Origin: Schizochytrium sp. CCTCC M209059
Taxonomy: Eukaryota; Sar; Bigyra; Thraustochytrida; Thraustochytriidae
Length of the DNA: 64,000 bases
Direction of reading: 5' to 3'
Assembly (NCBI GenBank): GCA_000818945.1
Contig: KN805432.1
Coordinates: 110,132-174,131, forward strand
Shown: in pieces, positions 21,001 to 30,200 of the stretch
Numbering within the stretch: position 1 is the first letter of the stretch
Layout of the letters: every line of letters begins with the position of its first letter
Translations under genes and position numbers: made by a program
The notes under the pieces: generated by a model
What the model saw: only the letters and a program-made list of their open reading frames with translations
What the model was told of the DNA's origin: nothing
The model's database searches: none

Positions 21001-21914
21001 TTCGACGTACGCTCAAGGAGACGCTCGAGCTGCCAATTCAGTTTGCCCCGCTCTACGAGCGTTCGCCTCAGCGGCTTGCCTCGGGCATTCTATTGTACGG
21101 TCCCCCGGGGTGCGGTAAGACCATGTTGGCAGGCGCCGTTGCCAAGGAGTGTGGGCTCAATTTCATCAGCGTCAAGGGTCCCGAGGTGCTAAACAAGTAC
21201 ATTGGTGCAAGCGAGCAGGCTGTGCGCGATCTCTTTGCGCGTGGCGCGGCGGCTGCGCCCTGCGTCGTCTTTTTCGATGAGTTTGATGCTGTTGCGCCGC
21301 GTCGCGGCAACGACTCGTCAGGTGTCACTGACCGCGTTGTGAACCAGCTCCTCACCTTTTTGGATGGTGTCGAGACGCGCTCTGGCGTCTACGTCATGGC
21401 GGCGACCTCGCGCCCGGACCTTGTGGATCCTGCATTGCTGCGTCCCGGTCGTCTCGACAAGCAGCTCTTGTGTGGTTTTCCGGACGCGGAGGAGCGCGAG
21501 GATATTCTGCGCGCCGTGGCCGCCAAGATGCCGCTCGACGAGTCTGCGCGCCAGGAGTTGCCTCGTGTCGCCCGAGCCCCGGAGGCGGAATTGTTCACGG
21601 GCGCAGATCTTCAGGCGATCTTGTACTCGGCGCAGCTTGACGCCATCCACGCGGACCTTGATGCTCCGTTGTCTTCTGCAGACGACGGCGAGGACGAATC
21701 GAAGGATGCGCAGGACGCTCCCGCCGCCCCGCGCGAGCTCCTCGTGGGTGCGGACCATGTGCGCAAGGCCCTGCAGGAGGCGCGTCCTTCGGTCTCGCGG
21801 GAGGAACGCGAGCGCTTCACGCGAATTTACGATGCCTTCAAGGGCGACCGAGGTGCCGACTTCAACGCCGTGAGCGGCTACCCGGACGGCAAGCAGCGCA
21901 CTGCGCTCAAGTAA
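18096..21914 (+). CDS. PEX1: Peroxisomal biogenesis factor 1, AAA+ ATPase (PEX1)
   Basis: A 1272-residue protein, normal for PEX1, which with PEX6 extracts ubiquitinated PEX5 from the peroxisomal membrane. The N-terminal PEX1 double-psi barrel region is visible (about residues 1-180; DDWDILQMHA..LLSQISVL..FPMWV). D1 ATPase: Walker A GGRGAGKT at about residue 680 and Walker B LIVLDDLDLL with Asp-Asp instead of Asp-Glu, consistent with the weak D1 of the family. D2: WDDVGGL, Walker A GPPGCGKT at about 1003, VVFFDEFDAV at about 1059, and the second-region-of-homology sequence AATSRPDLVDPALLRPGRLD, all canonical. A Gly/Ser linker lies before D1 (about 588-610). The ATG is preceded by AAC, giving A at -3. 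Confidence 0.96.
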   Translation: MSRRQLHVQLPVVLVTASTNFVRLPASFAQTVRSAVPAKSQGVVALRLGWLGPPTAESGGLARPCQAFVGWTDATASGHYLELPVGLAEALGIKTALDAATAMAPDSPLVISVAVVPFAPVAARVEVDPATADDWDILQMHAHFVEDELLSQISVLGPGQRFPMWVHGHIRINMQVSNIALVEQGQALCVRLARNTEVLVAPKLRSKDDQHRQQSLRQRELEGSAAAQGLRLRVQPIDLEAQHSKSHQEELQQSSSAAAQESEEDWNGIAAVHATTIARLERGAGWPPIKQLENGDLVYKDDPSRPLIVMISNERRVRLAERARKSKRVSLKPAQGLMSVLHEEHIRLRVSSRAAPGHVMLPCAVQVRCKVNPLEAVVIRMPRFEPRPCPEAFPALSVRLTAIQGQDEAQAEAACPDDDFGRDASLAAQLWQRRMMAIRPGAAMSAKLHGMGPAQGAPIADGSIIALHVRGGNGMTRRHSDGRVVHFMVRVSERNNKIDNSNANSGSGSGGDAANPQGNGVVAEKKRVLEPVHWLVTPSSKIEWQVEKFMVDIDLQRITASVGGSILQSDEAGDDETNKSAGASSSSVISGGGGSGGGGGGGKSASGADKAVVERVRAGGVGCHLSGYFDQLSLQDLGGYASYGETALERLRPVLRRAEARNRLALGGPHPGGVYLCGGRGAGKTTLAQAVAKALRCDVDGLVHTVWVSCANLRGGKRSEVESSISSAFNEALRTAPALIVLDDLDLLLPTPAGGDGGGGGGEDAQLVWLVEWIEDLCTQYQRKLEAFERVEMQSEESLEGRSLTHRAVSWLATGREKGSLRKSLQRPGLFDRIVEIQPLTAHDRTLVLEAQLQLGGCSAAPDLDLDEVAAQAEGYAPADLNILVERALHESLQDLLRRELESSNDEAGDEVDDKAETPTGISNGDDPVQLCQVHFDRALNGFTPAALRGVALAKSDVKWDDVGGLHTVRRTLKETLELPIQFAPLYERSPQRLASGILLYGPPGCGKTMLAGAVAKECGLNFISVKGPEVLNKYIGASEQAVRDLFARGAAAAPCVVFFDEFDAVAPRRGNDSSGVTDRVVNQLLTFLDGVETRSGVYVMAATSRPDLVDPALLRPGRLDKQLLCGFPDAEEREDILRAVAAKMPLDESARQELPRVARAPEAELFTGADLQAILYSAQLDAIHADLDAPLSSADDGEDESKDAQDAPAAPRELLVGADHVRKALQEARPSVSREERERFTRIYDAFKGDRGADFNAVSGYPDGKQRTALK

Positions 21915-22013
21915 CTCTAGCTAGACATGACATAACATACACACATCATCTCGTCGCCTCAGTCTCCACCCTCTCTGTCCTCTTGCCTTTTGGCTCGACT
22001 CGAACGAGTCATT

Positions 22014-22046
22014 AAGGCAAGGTAAGGCAAGGTAAGGCAAGGCAAG
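22014..22046. repeat. Pentanucleotide repeat (AAGGC/AAGGT)n
   Basis: Alternating AAGGC and AAGGT units, about six copies, about 100 bases after the PEX1 stop codon. Confidence 0.85.
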
Positions 22047-22205
22047 AAACGCTCGATCGGCCATCTAAAACGCCATCCCTCGAGCACAAATGTGGCGTGC
22101 TCGGCACGGCGGCCTCTTCGCTGTACTTTTGCCTCGACCCCGTCGTCGACGCTGCTCTCCAGCCTTCCCTCCTCCCTCGCTCCTTCTCATCTACCCATCA
22201 GTCAC

Positions 22206-22237
22206 TCGCTCGCTCGCTCGCTCGCTCGCTCGCTCGC
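22206..22237. repeat. Tetranucleotide repeat (CGCT)8
   Basis: Eight CGCT copies within a pyrimidine-rich stretch. Confidence 0.93.
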
Positions 22238-22715
22238 CGCTAACTTCCCGCGTTCGCCCTCGGCCGCAACCGCAGTGCAGCTGAAGCCGGGGCCTGCGCG
22301 CGTTGCCCCTTCCTTCCCTCCCTCCCTCCCGAGCGACGCTCATTGCGAGCCCGATCATCTTCTGCGTGGCAGCCGCTCTCGGCGCGCAGCGCGTGCACGG
22401 CTCTTTCTTGCCTGCCGCCGCGTCTCTCCCTGCGCTGCGACTTGAACTTCAGGCAGGGCCTGCAGCCGCTGCACGCGCTCGGCCGTCGCCGCCGCTGCGC
22501 TCGCCGCGCCCGCTGTACGAGTCGCCGCTGCGCGACTCGCTGTACGCGCTGCGCTCGCAGTCGTTCGTTGGTTCGTTGGTTCGTTCATTTGTTATCGACG
22601 CGCGCGTGCACCGGCCGCAGGCTCTCTCGCTGGGCGCGCGTCTGTCAAGAGCGGTGCGCGTGCGCGTGTGTTTCCGCGTGCGAGTCGTGCCTCGCGTTCG
22701 ACCCGCCTGTCTGTT

Positions 22716-22760
22716 GTTGCGTTGCGTTGCGTTGCGTTATGTTGCGTTGCGTTGTGTTGC
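22716..22760. repeat. Pentanucleotide repeat (GTTGC)n
   Basis: About nine GTTGC units, with GTTAT and GTTGT variants. Confidence 0.88.
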
Positions 22761-23475
22761 GGTGCGTGCAGTGGTGCGCAAGTTGCGTTGCTGCTTCCTC
22801 CCGCGTGGCCCCACTTATCCACCTGCGGGACGCGTGCCCTGCGCCCCGCTCTCGCCTCCCGCAGTCCGCACTAGTTTCTCGTCCAGTCACTATCTTTTCT
22901 TCTATGTATTTGAAACTAGTTATTGAACTGTACAATGTAACACGTAACTCCGCAACCCGATTTGCGGGCCGCGCGCAAGAGCCGGGCGCCGCTTCTCAGA
23001 CAGCCAGCCAGAGCTTGCCGAGCTCCTCTCCTCTCGCGCCTCTCGCGCCTCCGATTTCTCCTCCTCCGCTTCCTCCTGGCCTGCCGCCGGTCTTCCCGGG
23101 GAGCTGCGCAGCGTCGGCCCCAGGCCTTCCCTCCCGCCTGCCGAGCACAGGCGGCGGCGCGGCATGAAACTGGGTTGAGCGCGTGCACATTGTTTCTCCA
23201 ACTCCCCAACAATTTACGTATACGTGAGAGAACGAGGATCCTCTTTTTCTGGCCTCGCCTGGAACGTCGAGCGCATCGCTCTCCTCCTCCTCCCACCCGG
23301 CCCCGCGGCCGCGCGCGCCATCCGCCGCCGCTGCAGCCAGCCGGCAGCGGCCGCGAGCAGTTTCCCAGCCCGCGCAGCTTGCCAAAGCAAGCTCAGCTCC
23401 GTCCGAGACGCCGCGTTCTCTGCAAAGAAAGAAACTCGAAGCTCGGCTCCGAGGCAGACACGCGCACTCAGAACA

Positions 23476-23518
23476 GGAAAGAAAGCAAGAAAGAAAGAAA
23501 GCAAGAAAGCAAGAAAGC

Positions 23519-23558
<40 letters not shown>

Positions 23559-23581
23559 AGAAAGAAAAGAAGAAAAGAGAA
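23476..23581. repeat. Purine tract (GAAA)n with GCAA interruptions
   Basis: About 105 bases of nearly pure purine on the plus strand, mainly GAAA units with GCAA variants. It ends about 220 bases before the pseudo-protease ATG. Confidence 0.95.
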
Positions 23582-23653
23582 AGGAAGCTGGACAGTAAAA
23601 CCCCAACGCCGAGCTGCGCTGCGCCAAGACCGAGCGCGAGTCCGCGTGGGGAG

Positions 23654-23697
23654 AAGAGGAGCCGCGAGGAGCCGCGAGGAGACGCGAGGAGACGCGG
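23654..23697. repeat. Decamer repeat, GAGGAGMCGC-like, about 4 copies
   Basis: Units alternate between GAGGAGCCGC and GAGGAGACGC, about 100 bases upstream of the pseudo-protease start codon. Confidence 0.85.
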
Positions 23698-23798
23698 GGC
23701 GAGGCCTTGCTTCGGCGCGTCCGTCCGTCTATTCGTTCGTTCCTGCGTGCAGGCGGGCGTTTGTGCGCGCGGGCTCGGAGCGGGACGATTGGCGGGCG

Positions 23799-25472
23799 AT
23801 GACGATGATGCTGGCCAGGAGGAAGCACGCAACATGGACGATGGCGAGGCTCGCGGCGGCGCTGTGCGCGGCCGTGGTGGCAGCGGCCTGCGCGTACGGG
23901 GCGGAAGCCCGCGAGGGGATCGCTGACGGTGCCGCAGACGTAGAAGCGGCAGCGCGGAGAGAGCTGCTCTTTGACGACTACGAAGTCTCGAGCATCCCAA
24001 TGTTCGTCGGGTCTGTTCAAGCCAAAGTGAGTGGCGACTGGTTGCACATGTGCACCGGCGCTTTCATCGAAAGAGGGTGGGTCTTGACCAGCGCAGAATG
24101 CATGAACTTTTACAGCGCGATTCCCAACATGCGCTTTGTGATTAACCAAAAGTGGCTCGCCTCCGACGGCAAGTGGGCCAAGAGTGTGCTGCTTGAGACC
24201 GCTGACCGAGAAGAACGCGATGGCCTTGTACTTTTGCCCCTCTCGAACAGAATCAACCAGGACAGGTTTAAGCCCATGACCGTCAGCCCGAGTGTTGGCG
24301 GTTACTACGAGAATGTCGGCTCGTCCGTCTATGTTACCAGCTGGTTCGAGCCGGACAGCGACGAGCCAAGTGATCTGGCCAGTCTCTCCCCAATGTCCAC
24401 GCTCGACCTTACGGTGCGCTCGGACAGCGTTTGCGACGCCTCGTTCTCGGGATCTCTCAATTGGACACAAAATTTTTGCGCATCGGCAAAAGAAAGCGTC
24501 GTTGACGACTCGGAAACCTGCTTTGGCGATCTCGGCTCGCCCATCTATCAATACGACAGCGATGGCAACGGCGTTCTCATTGGCGTGTTGCAGGAACGCA
24601 CCGGCTGTAGGGCAGAATCTTACATGGCCAAGCTCACGCGAGCCACGCTTCACATGAGCTGGATGGAGAACGTTGTGGGAAGGTCCCTTGCCGCCTCTGT
24701 GCCACCCACGCCAGCGCCCACCCAGAGACCTACAATGTCCCCGACCCCGAAGCCAACTCCCAAGCCAACCACCCGGGCGCCTACCGACGCGCCAACCATG
24801 GCGCCCACGCCTCAACCAACAACTCCTGAGCCGACAGCTTTTCCAACGACCGCCGCTCCAACCTTGGCACCCACGACCGCAAAACCGACGTTGGCGCCCA
24901 CTAATTTCCCGACGCACGCGCCCACAAATGAGACAATGTCACCAACCTCACATCCCACAGTCGTTTCGCTTGAGCCTACCTACGCACCGTCGATGGCGCC
25001 TCCAGAGATTGGGGATGCGGCTTCGACTCCTGGACCAGACAACAGCGACGAAGATTCGACAATCCTTGTACCAATTGCTGCCGGCGCAGCCGGAATCGTG
25101 GGCTTTGGCGCCGCGCTCACAGCCCTGATTATGGTTCGGCGCAGACGCCGTAACCCGCGTCCAGAATTCGAGCCGAGAGCGGTTCTTCAACTTTCTCCCA
25201 GCTCCATGTATTATGATGGCGGCGACGGTAGCGGCGGTAGCGGCAGCGGTAGTGGCGCGATGGAAGCCAGGCGATATAATGGCTCGCGCTTTTCGAGTCT
25301 TGATAGTGTCAACAGCTCTGGCGCGCACAGTGGTGGAAGCGCGACGCAGGATAACCCCATGTTCCGCACAGAGGACCCTGCTCAACTTGCCGCGGCTGCT
25401 CCGCCTCCGAGCAGAGCGCGTCGAATTTTGTCGAAGCGCTTCATTCCCGCAGACATCTCCAAGATTGTGTAA
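23799..25472 (+). CDS. Single-pass membrane protein with inactive trypsin-like (S1) ectodomain and PT-rich stalk
   Basis: A 557-residue protein. It has an N-terminal signal peptide (about residues 1-35; MARLAAALCAAVVAAACAYG), then a trypsin-fold domain (about 65-290). The His box reads WVLTSAEC with Glu100 where active enzymes have His (TAAHC). Asp141 in RDGLVLLPL may be the Asp. The nucleophile box reads CFGDLGSP with Leu245 where Ser is required (GDSGGP). Two of three triad residues are therefore replaced, so it should not be a protease. A stalk of PTxAPT-type repeats covers about 301-404, a transmembrane helix about 420-446 (ILVPIAAGAAGIVGFGAALT) followed by RRRRR, and a Gly/Ser-rich cytoplasmic tail of about 110 residues. 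Repeats of this kind are common in stramenopile surface proteins. A binding or receptor-like role is inferred. The ATG at 23799 was chosen for the signal peptide. Confidence 0.85.
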   Translation: MTMMLARRKHATWTMARLAAALCAAVVAAACAYGAEAREGIADGAADVEAAARRELLFDDYEVSSIPMFVGSVQAKVSGDWLHMCTGAFIERGWVLTSAECMNFYSAIPNMRFVINQKWLASDGKWAKSVLLETADREERDGLVLLPLSNRINQDRFKPMTVSPSVGGYYENVGSSVYVTSWFEPDSDEPSDLASLSPMSTLDLTVRSDSVCDASFSGSLNWTQNFCASAKESVVDDSETCFGDLGSPIYQYDSDGNGVLIGVLQERTGCRAESYMAKLTRATLHMSWMENVVGRSLAASVPPTPAPTQRPTMSPTPKPTPKPTTRAPTDAPTMAPTPQPTTPEPTAFPTTAAPTLAPTTAKPTLAPTNFPTHAPTNETMSPTSHPTVVSLEPTYAPSMAPPEIGDAASTPGPDNSDEDSTILVPIAAGAAGIVGFGAALTALIMVRRRRRNPRPEFEPRAVLQLSPSSMYYDGGDGSGGSGSGSGAMEARRYNGSRFSSLDSVNSSGAHSGGSATQDNPMFRTEDPAQLAAAAPPPSRARRILSKRFIPADISKIV

Positions 25473-25668
25473 TTTGTCATTGTGACAATGGCAGCTCTGT
25501 TTCATTTCAAGGAGAGAAGGGGGAAGGGCTCTGTTGTCAGGAGATCTTTTTGGTGTGTGAGTGTTTGTGTGCGCGCGTGCACGTGCGCGCGTGGGGGAGA
25601 AAGTGCGCATTCATTGTATTCACAGGCAGCTTCTGCTGCGGCTGCCTGCTATTGCGTCTTTATCCTTC

Positions 25669-25706
25669 TCTTTCTTCTTCTTCTTCTTCTTCTTCTTCTT
25701 CTTCTT
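25669..25706. repeat. Trinucleotide repeat (CTT)n
   Basis: Twelve or so CTT units, downstream of the pseudo-protease gene. Confidence 0.95.
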
Positions 25707-26113
25707 TATGTCAATACGCAGCGCTTCGGCAAGCAACCCATTGAGGGTGAAAGCAGAGAGTTATGCAAGAGAGATTTGCGTCGACCTGACGGCAAGCAAA
25801 TGCGTAAGCCCGTTCTTTCGCGCATTCATCGCTCTTGTCTTTTTGTATTTGGCCTCTGTACGCTATATATTTGCTCTTCGTGCGCCACGATGGCAACGAG
25901 ACGACGAGAATGACGACAATGGCGACGACCACGACGATAACTGTTGCTTTTGCTTTTCTCCATCGCTTTTGTTACGACTTTTTACGTATACCTGTCAGTC
26001 TAAAGCATTTTACTCTGCATTTGTTAAAAACTTGATGCAAGAAGAGGAGGAGTGGTCGCAGATTGCCATGGTGTTGCGTAGATGCGAATCTCCCATCCCA
26101 TTCCAAGCAGCGC

Positions 26114-26151
26114 TGCATTGCATTGCACGGCATTGCACTGCATTGCTCTGC
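26114..26151. repeat. Degenerate pentanucleotide repeat (GCATT)n
   Basis: GCATT units with GCACG, GCACT and GCTCT variants, about 280 bases before the next start codon. Confidence 0.7.
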
Positions 26152-26427
26152 ACACTGCTCACTACACACTGGCATTTGACTTGGACTCGACCCGGGACTC
26201 TATGGTACAACCAACGGTAAATAAATACTTTTACTACAAAGAAGAAGAAAAAAGGAAGAAAAAAGGAAGAAAAAAGACTCGACCGTCCTTGAGAGCGCTT
26301 GCAAGTAGTAAAAAGCGAACCCAAACCCAGCGGGACGCGAGCGCTCGCAGAGGCTCGGAGGGGCGACACGGACACTCAGTCGCGGAACTTACGTCTGTAG
26401 ACGAAAAGGAGCGGGGCGCTCGCGAGA

Positions 26428-26955
26428 ATGGACGTCAAGACGGAGCGGCGCATCGCGCAGTTCAAAGCGCAGCAGCGCGAGAAGCGCACGGTTCAGAAAC
26501 AACTTTCTGGCAAGGCGAGCACGACGGCTGCCGAGCGCGCGCGCAAAGAGAAGCTGCGCAAAGCCAAAAAGAACAGACCTGGGTTCGGGAGCTCGTCGTC
26601 GAGCGTTGCGGATCACCTGAACGAAGTTGTCGGCCTCGTCGAGCACAAGCTCAGTAAAAGGGAAGAGCGAGATCGCAGGATTGAGCAGGCCGCTCGAGAG
26701 GGCCACGGATGCCGACGATTTGAGGTAGCTGCTGCACGAGCAACCAGCGGACGACCTGGCGCGAGCGGATTCCAGACGATTGCGCCTCGCCAACCTCGCT
26801 CAAGAGCGCCAGTCGCGCGATCCACAGGCACAGTGCATCGCCTCGGAGGCGCTGCCTCGAACAACAGCAATCCAGATGCCGTGCGAGAGGCGCGCGCGGC
26901 CTTTCTCGCGCGTCTCGAAGCCAAAAATTCTCCGTCTTCTAGCAACGACAGCTGA
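26428..26955 (+). CDS. Small basic coiled-coil protein of unknown function
   Basis: A 175-residue protein. The first about 95 residues are highly charged and helical (RRIAQFKAQQREKR, AAERARKEKLRKAKK, KLSKREERDRRIEQAA) and probably form a coiled coil. A Ser run and a Gly/Arg/Pro-rich middle follow, then a short helix DAVREARAAFLARLEAK at the C terminus. No transmembrane segment or known domain was recognised. Support comes from good ATG context (GAGA before ATG), an AT-rich stretch about 200 bases upstream and Lys/Arg/Glu composition matching real genes rather than repeat shadows. It converges on the CHD gene with about 250 bases between stop codons. It may be a nucleolar or RNA-associated protein, which is a guess from composition. 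Confidence 0.6.
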   Translation: MDVKTERRIAQFKAQQREKRTVQKQLSGKASTTAAERARKEKLRKAKKNRPGFGSSSSSVADHLNEVVGLVEHKLSKREERDRRIEQAAREGHGCRRFEVAAARATSGRPGASGFQTIAPRQPRSRAPVARSTGTVHRLGGAASNNSNPDAVREARAAFLARLEAKNSPSSSNDS

Positions 26956-27204
26956 TCATTTGTCTTTCGATTCGTTTCTTGCCAAGGTGTAGTAGGTAAT
27001 AACAACAGCAAAGCATGCTGATTTCGTCCGCTCTTTAAAGAGTACAAGTATACTGATTTTACGTGTTGCTTCTGTCCGTGCCTTTTTCATGCCAAGACTC
27101 CACTCTTATTACCAATCATTTTTCATGTGTCTCCATCCTACTTGAATACACGTCAATTATCGATTGAAAATTGGCTATATCAATTCAATGCATCATGCTC
27201 ACGC

Positions 27205-30200
27205 TTAGCCAAGCTTTGGAGAAGGAGATGACGAAGACGAAGTGAGGCTCGATGTAGCGGCGTCATGGGCCTTGGTCTCTGTAAGGTCTACGGTTTCGCA
27301 TTTTGCTTGAGCGCTTCCGTTCATAAAGTCCGACAGCTTCCGTTGCACGGGCGTGCGAGTCGTCCGCGACTGCGAAGTGAATGTGTGATTTAACATCGAT
27401 GAACGTTGCGAGCGCGCCACAAGCTCCACAATCGTACGCAGACGATTTAAGAACATGACCACAGAAGGGAAGGCATGCTTGCCTTCCTCGTTCGAGTCAT
27501 TTCCATCTCCTTCACCACCGACATTCGCCTTGCCATCATCAGCGATTGTTTTGTCGTTGCCGCCCTTGGCGATAACCTCTACCCCATTCGCTTTTTCGCC
27601 GTTTGCGCCGACGGATGAGACCGGCTTCGCGTCGTCGTCCTCGTCATCCTCTTCGTTGACGTTATCTTCATCCTCGTCGTCATCATCTTCGTCATTGCCA
27701 TTCTCATTAGCCTTGTCCGCACCCTGGTCCGCCTTGGACGTGTTCTTTTCTTTCTTAGCAAGAAGTGCCTTTTCCCTGGCCTGCGATTGCGCGGCGCCTG
27801 TGGTCACATTGCAAATTTTGTGAAAAGGAAACTCGGGGTCGCTCCGAATCGCATCCGTGGCCATAAAGTTACCAATCCCATGCCGCGAGGCTCCCTTGAG
27901 CATGGCGAGATCATGCTCCGACTTCCACCACTCAGGCATGCGCGTGCGCTTTTTCGACCTCAATTGCTTTTCGAACCGTGAGATGATGCGCAAGAGCGTC
28001 TCGTCGTTTGCGGTGAGGACAATGCCTCGAAGATCGCGCAAGACCTTGATGCGCTCCATCATCTTCCGCGCCGACCCCGTGGAACCCATGATTGCTTTGG
28101 AGCGCTCAATGTTCATGTCTGGCCGCAGTCGCAGTTGGACAGCGTCCTGGACCAAGAGCTTGACTTGGCTCTCCACCATGGCCTGCGTCTTGCGCTTAAG
28201 ACCGGCGTGCTGCATCAACTGCGCATAAGACATGCGCCATTTGGGATCCAGCGGCTTCTCCGAGGGCACTCCCCAGCGAATAAGCGTTTTAAAGAGCGCC
28301 TTGAGTTCTGTGCGCATCCAGTTGGGCGACACGGTCGGGCCCTTGGACTTGGGCTTCGCCTTGGCCAGTCGCTTCGCTTCCTTTCGAGCCTCACGCCGTT
28401 TTTGCGTCTCCTCAGCGCGCCGCGTCTTGCGTGTTTGAGCACTAAACCAGTCCACGACACGCTTTGCGCGCAATCCAAGCTTGTGGTTCCGCGGCCACAC
28501 CGAGTCCGTGTCGACGGGCCGCTGAGGCGTACGCGACGCCTCGTCGTCACCAGTCGACTTGTCGCTCGCCTCGCCCATTGCTGCGTCGCCGTCCGCATCA
28601 CTTTTGCCAGCGGGAGCATCGGTTGCTTCATCAGCAGCATCTTTCATCTCAGCGTCGCCGTCTTTCGAAGCGACGGTCTTCGGCTCCGACTTGGCCTTGG
28701 CATCAACCTCTGCGTTTGCCTCCGTGGCCTTGGTCTCCTCGACCTTGCCGTTTCCATTCTTCGCGGGTGAACTCGGATCCCCCTTTGACTCCGTCCTGGC
28801 GGTCGCGTTCTTGTTTTTCTCAGGTCCACCCTCGTCGTCATCATCTGCGTCGTCGTCATCCTTCATGGGTGGGTTTTTCGAAAAGCGTAGCGAACTGTCC
28901 TTTCGGATTGCGGAAAATGTGGCGTTCGATCGTCGAGGATCCCAACCGTGGTCGTAAAGTCCCTTGATCAGAGTGAGGTCATCTTGGGGAGCCCACCAGA
29001 CCACGGGTGGAATTCCAGGAATTTGCGGAAACTCCTCGACCAAAAGACGATCACCATCGGTGTACTTTTCAAGAATGCTTTGCATTGAGGCATGTTTCTC
29101 AAAAAGACGCAAATATTTGGCTGCCGCGTCCATTGTGCGCGTAGCGACACGCTCATTGTATGCATATCCACGACGCATCTGCCGGTGCTCCTCGCGCGCC
29201 TCGCCTTCGAGATCCGAGTCATCCGAGTCCGAGTCTTCCAGCTTAAAAGGTTCTACGTCTTCGACCCCTCCTTCTTTTTCGTCTTCTTCTTTCTTACCCT
29301 CGCCCTCTTTCTTGGTGTCACTCGCAGCTGCACCCTTTGCATCTGCGCTCTGCAAGGCGTCGGCGGCGTCCTCAGACTTGATGGTCCCACCGTCTTTCTG
29401 TCCAAGGTCCTCCCCTTCGGCTTTAATTGAACTAAAGCTTTCTCCCTCCTTCTTCTCCTCCTCTTCTTCCTCCTCCTTCTTCGTCTTTCTTTCCTCCTCC
29501 TTCTTGACGGCCGTTGCCTTGGGAAGCTCGTTCATAGACGAGGGAAGAATGCGTCGACGGGTCACGAGAACATCAGGAACTATCCAATCTGCCCCCTGGG
29601 TGAGTTCCTCGATGAGTCGACGATGGGTATCATTGAACTCAATGTGTGAGGTGCGGCTTCGAATGCCTTCGACAAGTTGCGCGTGCGTCATGTTCACCAG
29701 CTGAAAATCAGAAAGCCTGCCAGTGTCTGAGACCTCCTGCGTCTCACTCTCGTCATCGTCGTCGTCATCGTCGCTATCGTCGCTATCGTCGCCCGCCGGA
29801 GAGGCCACCGAAGGGTCATCATTGCTTTTCTTTTTCTTGGACTCTTCCCGCTTGAAAATACAGAAGATTAGGAAGCCGCGAGCTGCGGTCTCGACGTCAC
29901 TCCGAGTGAAGCGGTCCGGGAAGCGGCCGTTGACGTCAGCAAAAAGACGATCCCAGCGCCCATAGCCAAACTTTTGAATGGCCGAAAGCAGCAGCTGAAA
30001 GTGCTTGCGCTGCCAAAGCTTGCGTCCGTTCTCGTCCTCATCCTTACGCGGTTCTTCAACGTCCTCTTCTTCATCGTCGTCATCATCGACATCGTCGTCA
30101 TCGTCGTCGTCATCAAAACCCACAGCGGCAAATCCGTTGCCAGCATAATTGACCTTGTTCTTGCCACGACGTCGCGAACGGCGATCGCCATCATCCTCGT

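Larger units (their letters stand above)
21915..23798. other. Long low-complexity intergenic region before the pseudo-protease gene
   Basis: About 1.9 kb made largely of short tandem repeats and pyrimidine-rich or GC-rich sequence. Long open frames here are repeat-driven (Arg/Ala/Cys-rich, overlapping in several frames) and were not accepted. It probably holds the promoter and a long 5' leader of the downstream gene. Confidence 0.6.
25473..26427. other. Intergenic region with simple repeats
   Basis: About 0.95 kb without a convincing gene. It contains GT-rich sequence, a CTT tract, a GCATT-like repeat and an AT-rich stretch (TAAATAAATACTTTTA near 26217-26233) followed by an A-rich tract, which could be the promoter of the small downstream gene. 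Confidence 0.55.

Noticed and set aside
22343..23167. Plus-strand open frame of about 270 codons
   Set aside because: Arg/Ala/Cys-rich, driven by the GTTGC repeat and GC-rich DNA, and several overlapping frames look alike.
23214..24917. Long minus-strand frame opposite the pseudo-protease gene
   Set aside because: Its Phe/Leu/Ser-rich middle is the antisense of the GAAA repeat; the plus strand has a proper signal peptide, S1 domain and TM helix.
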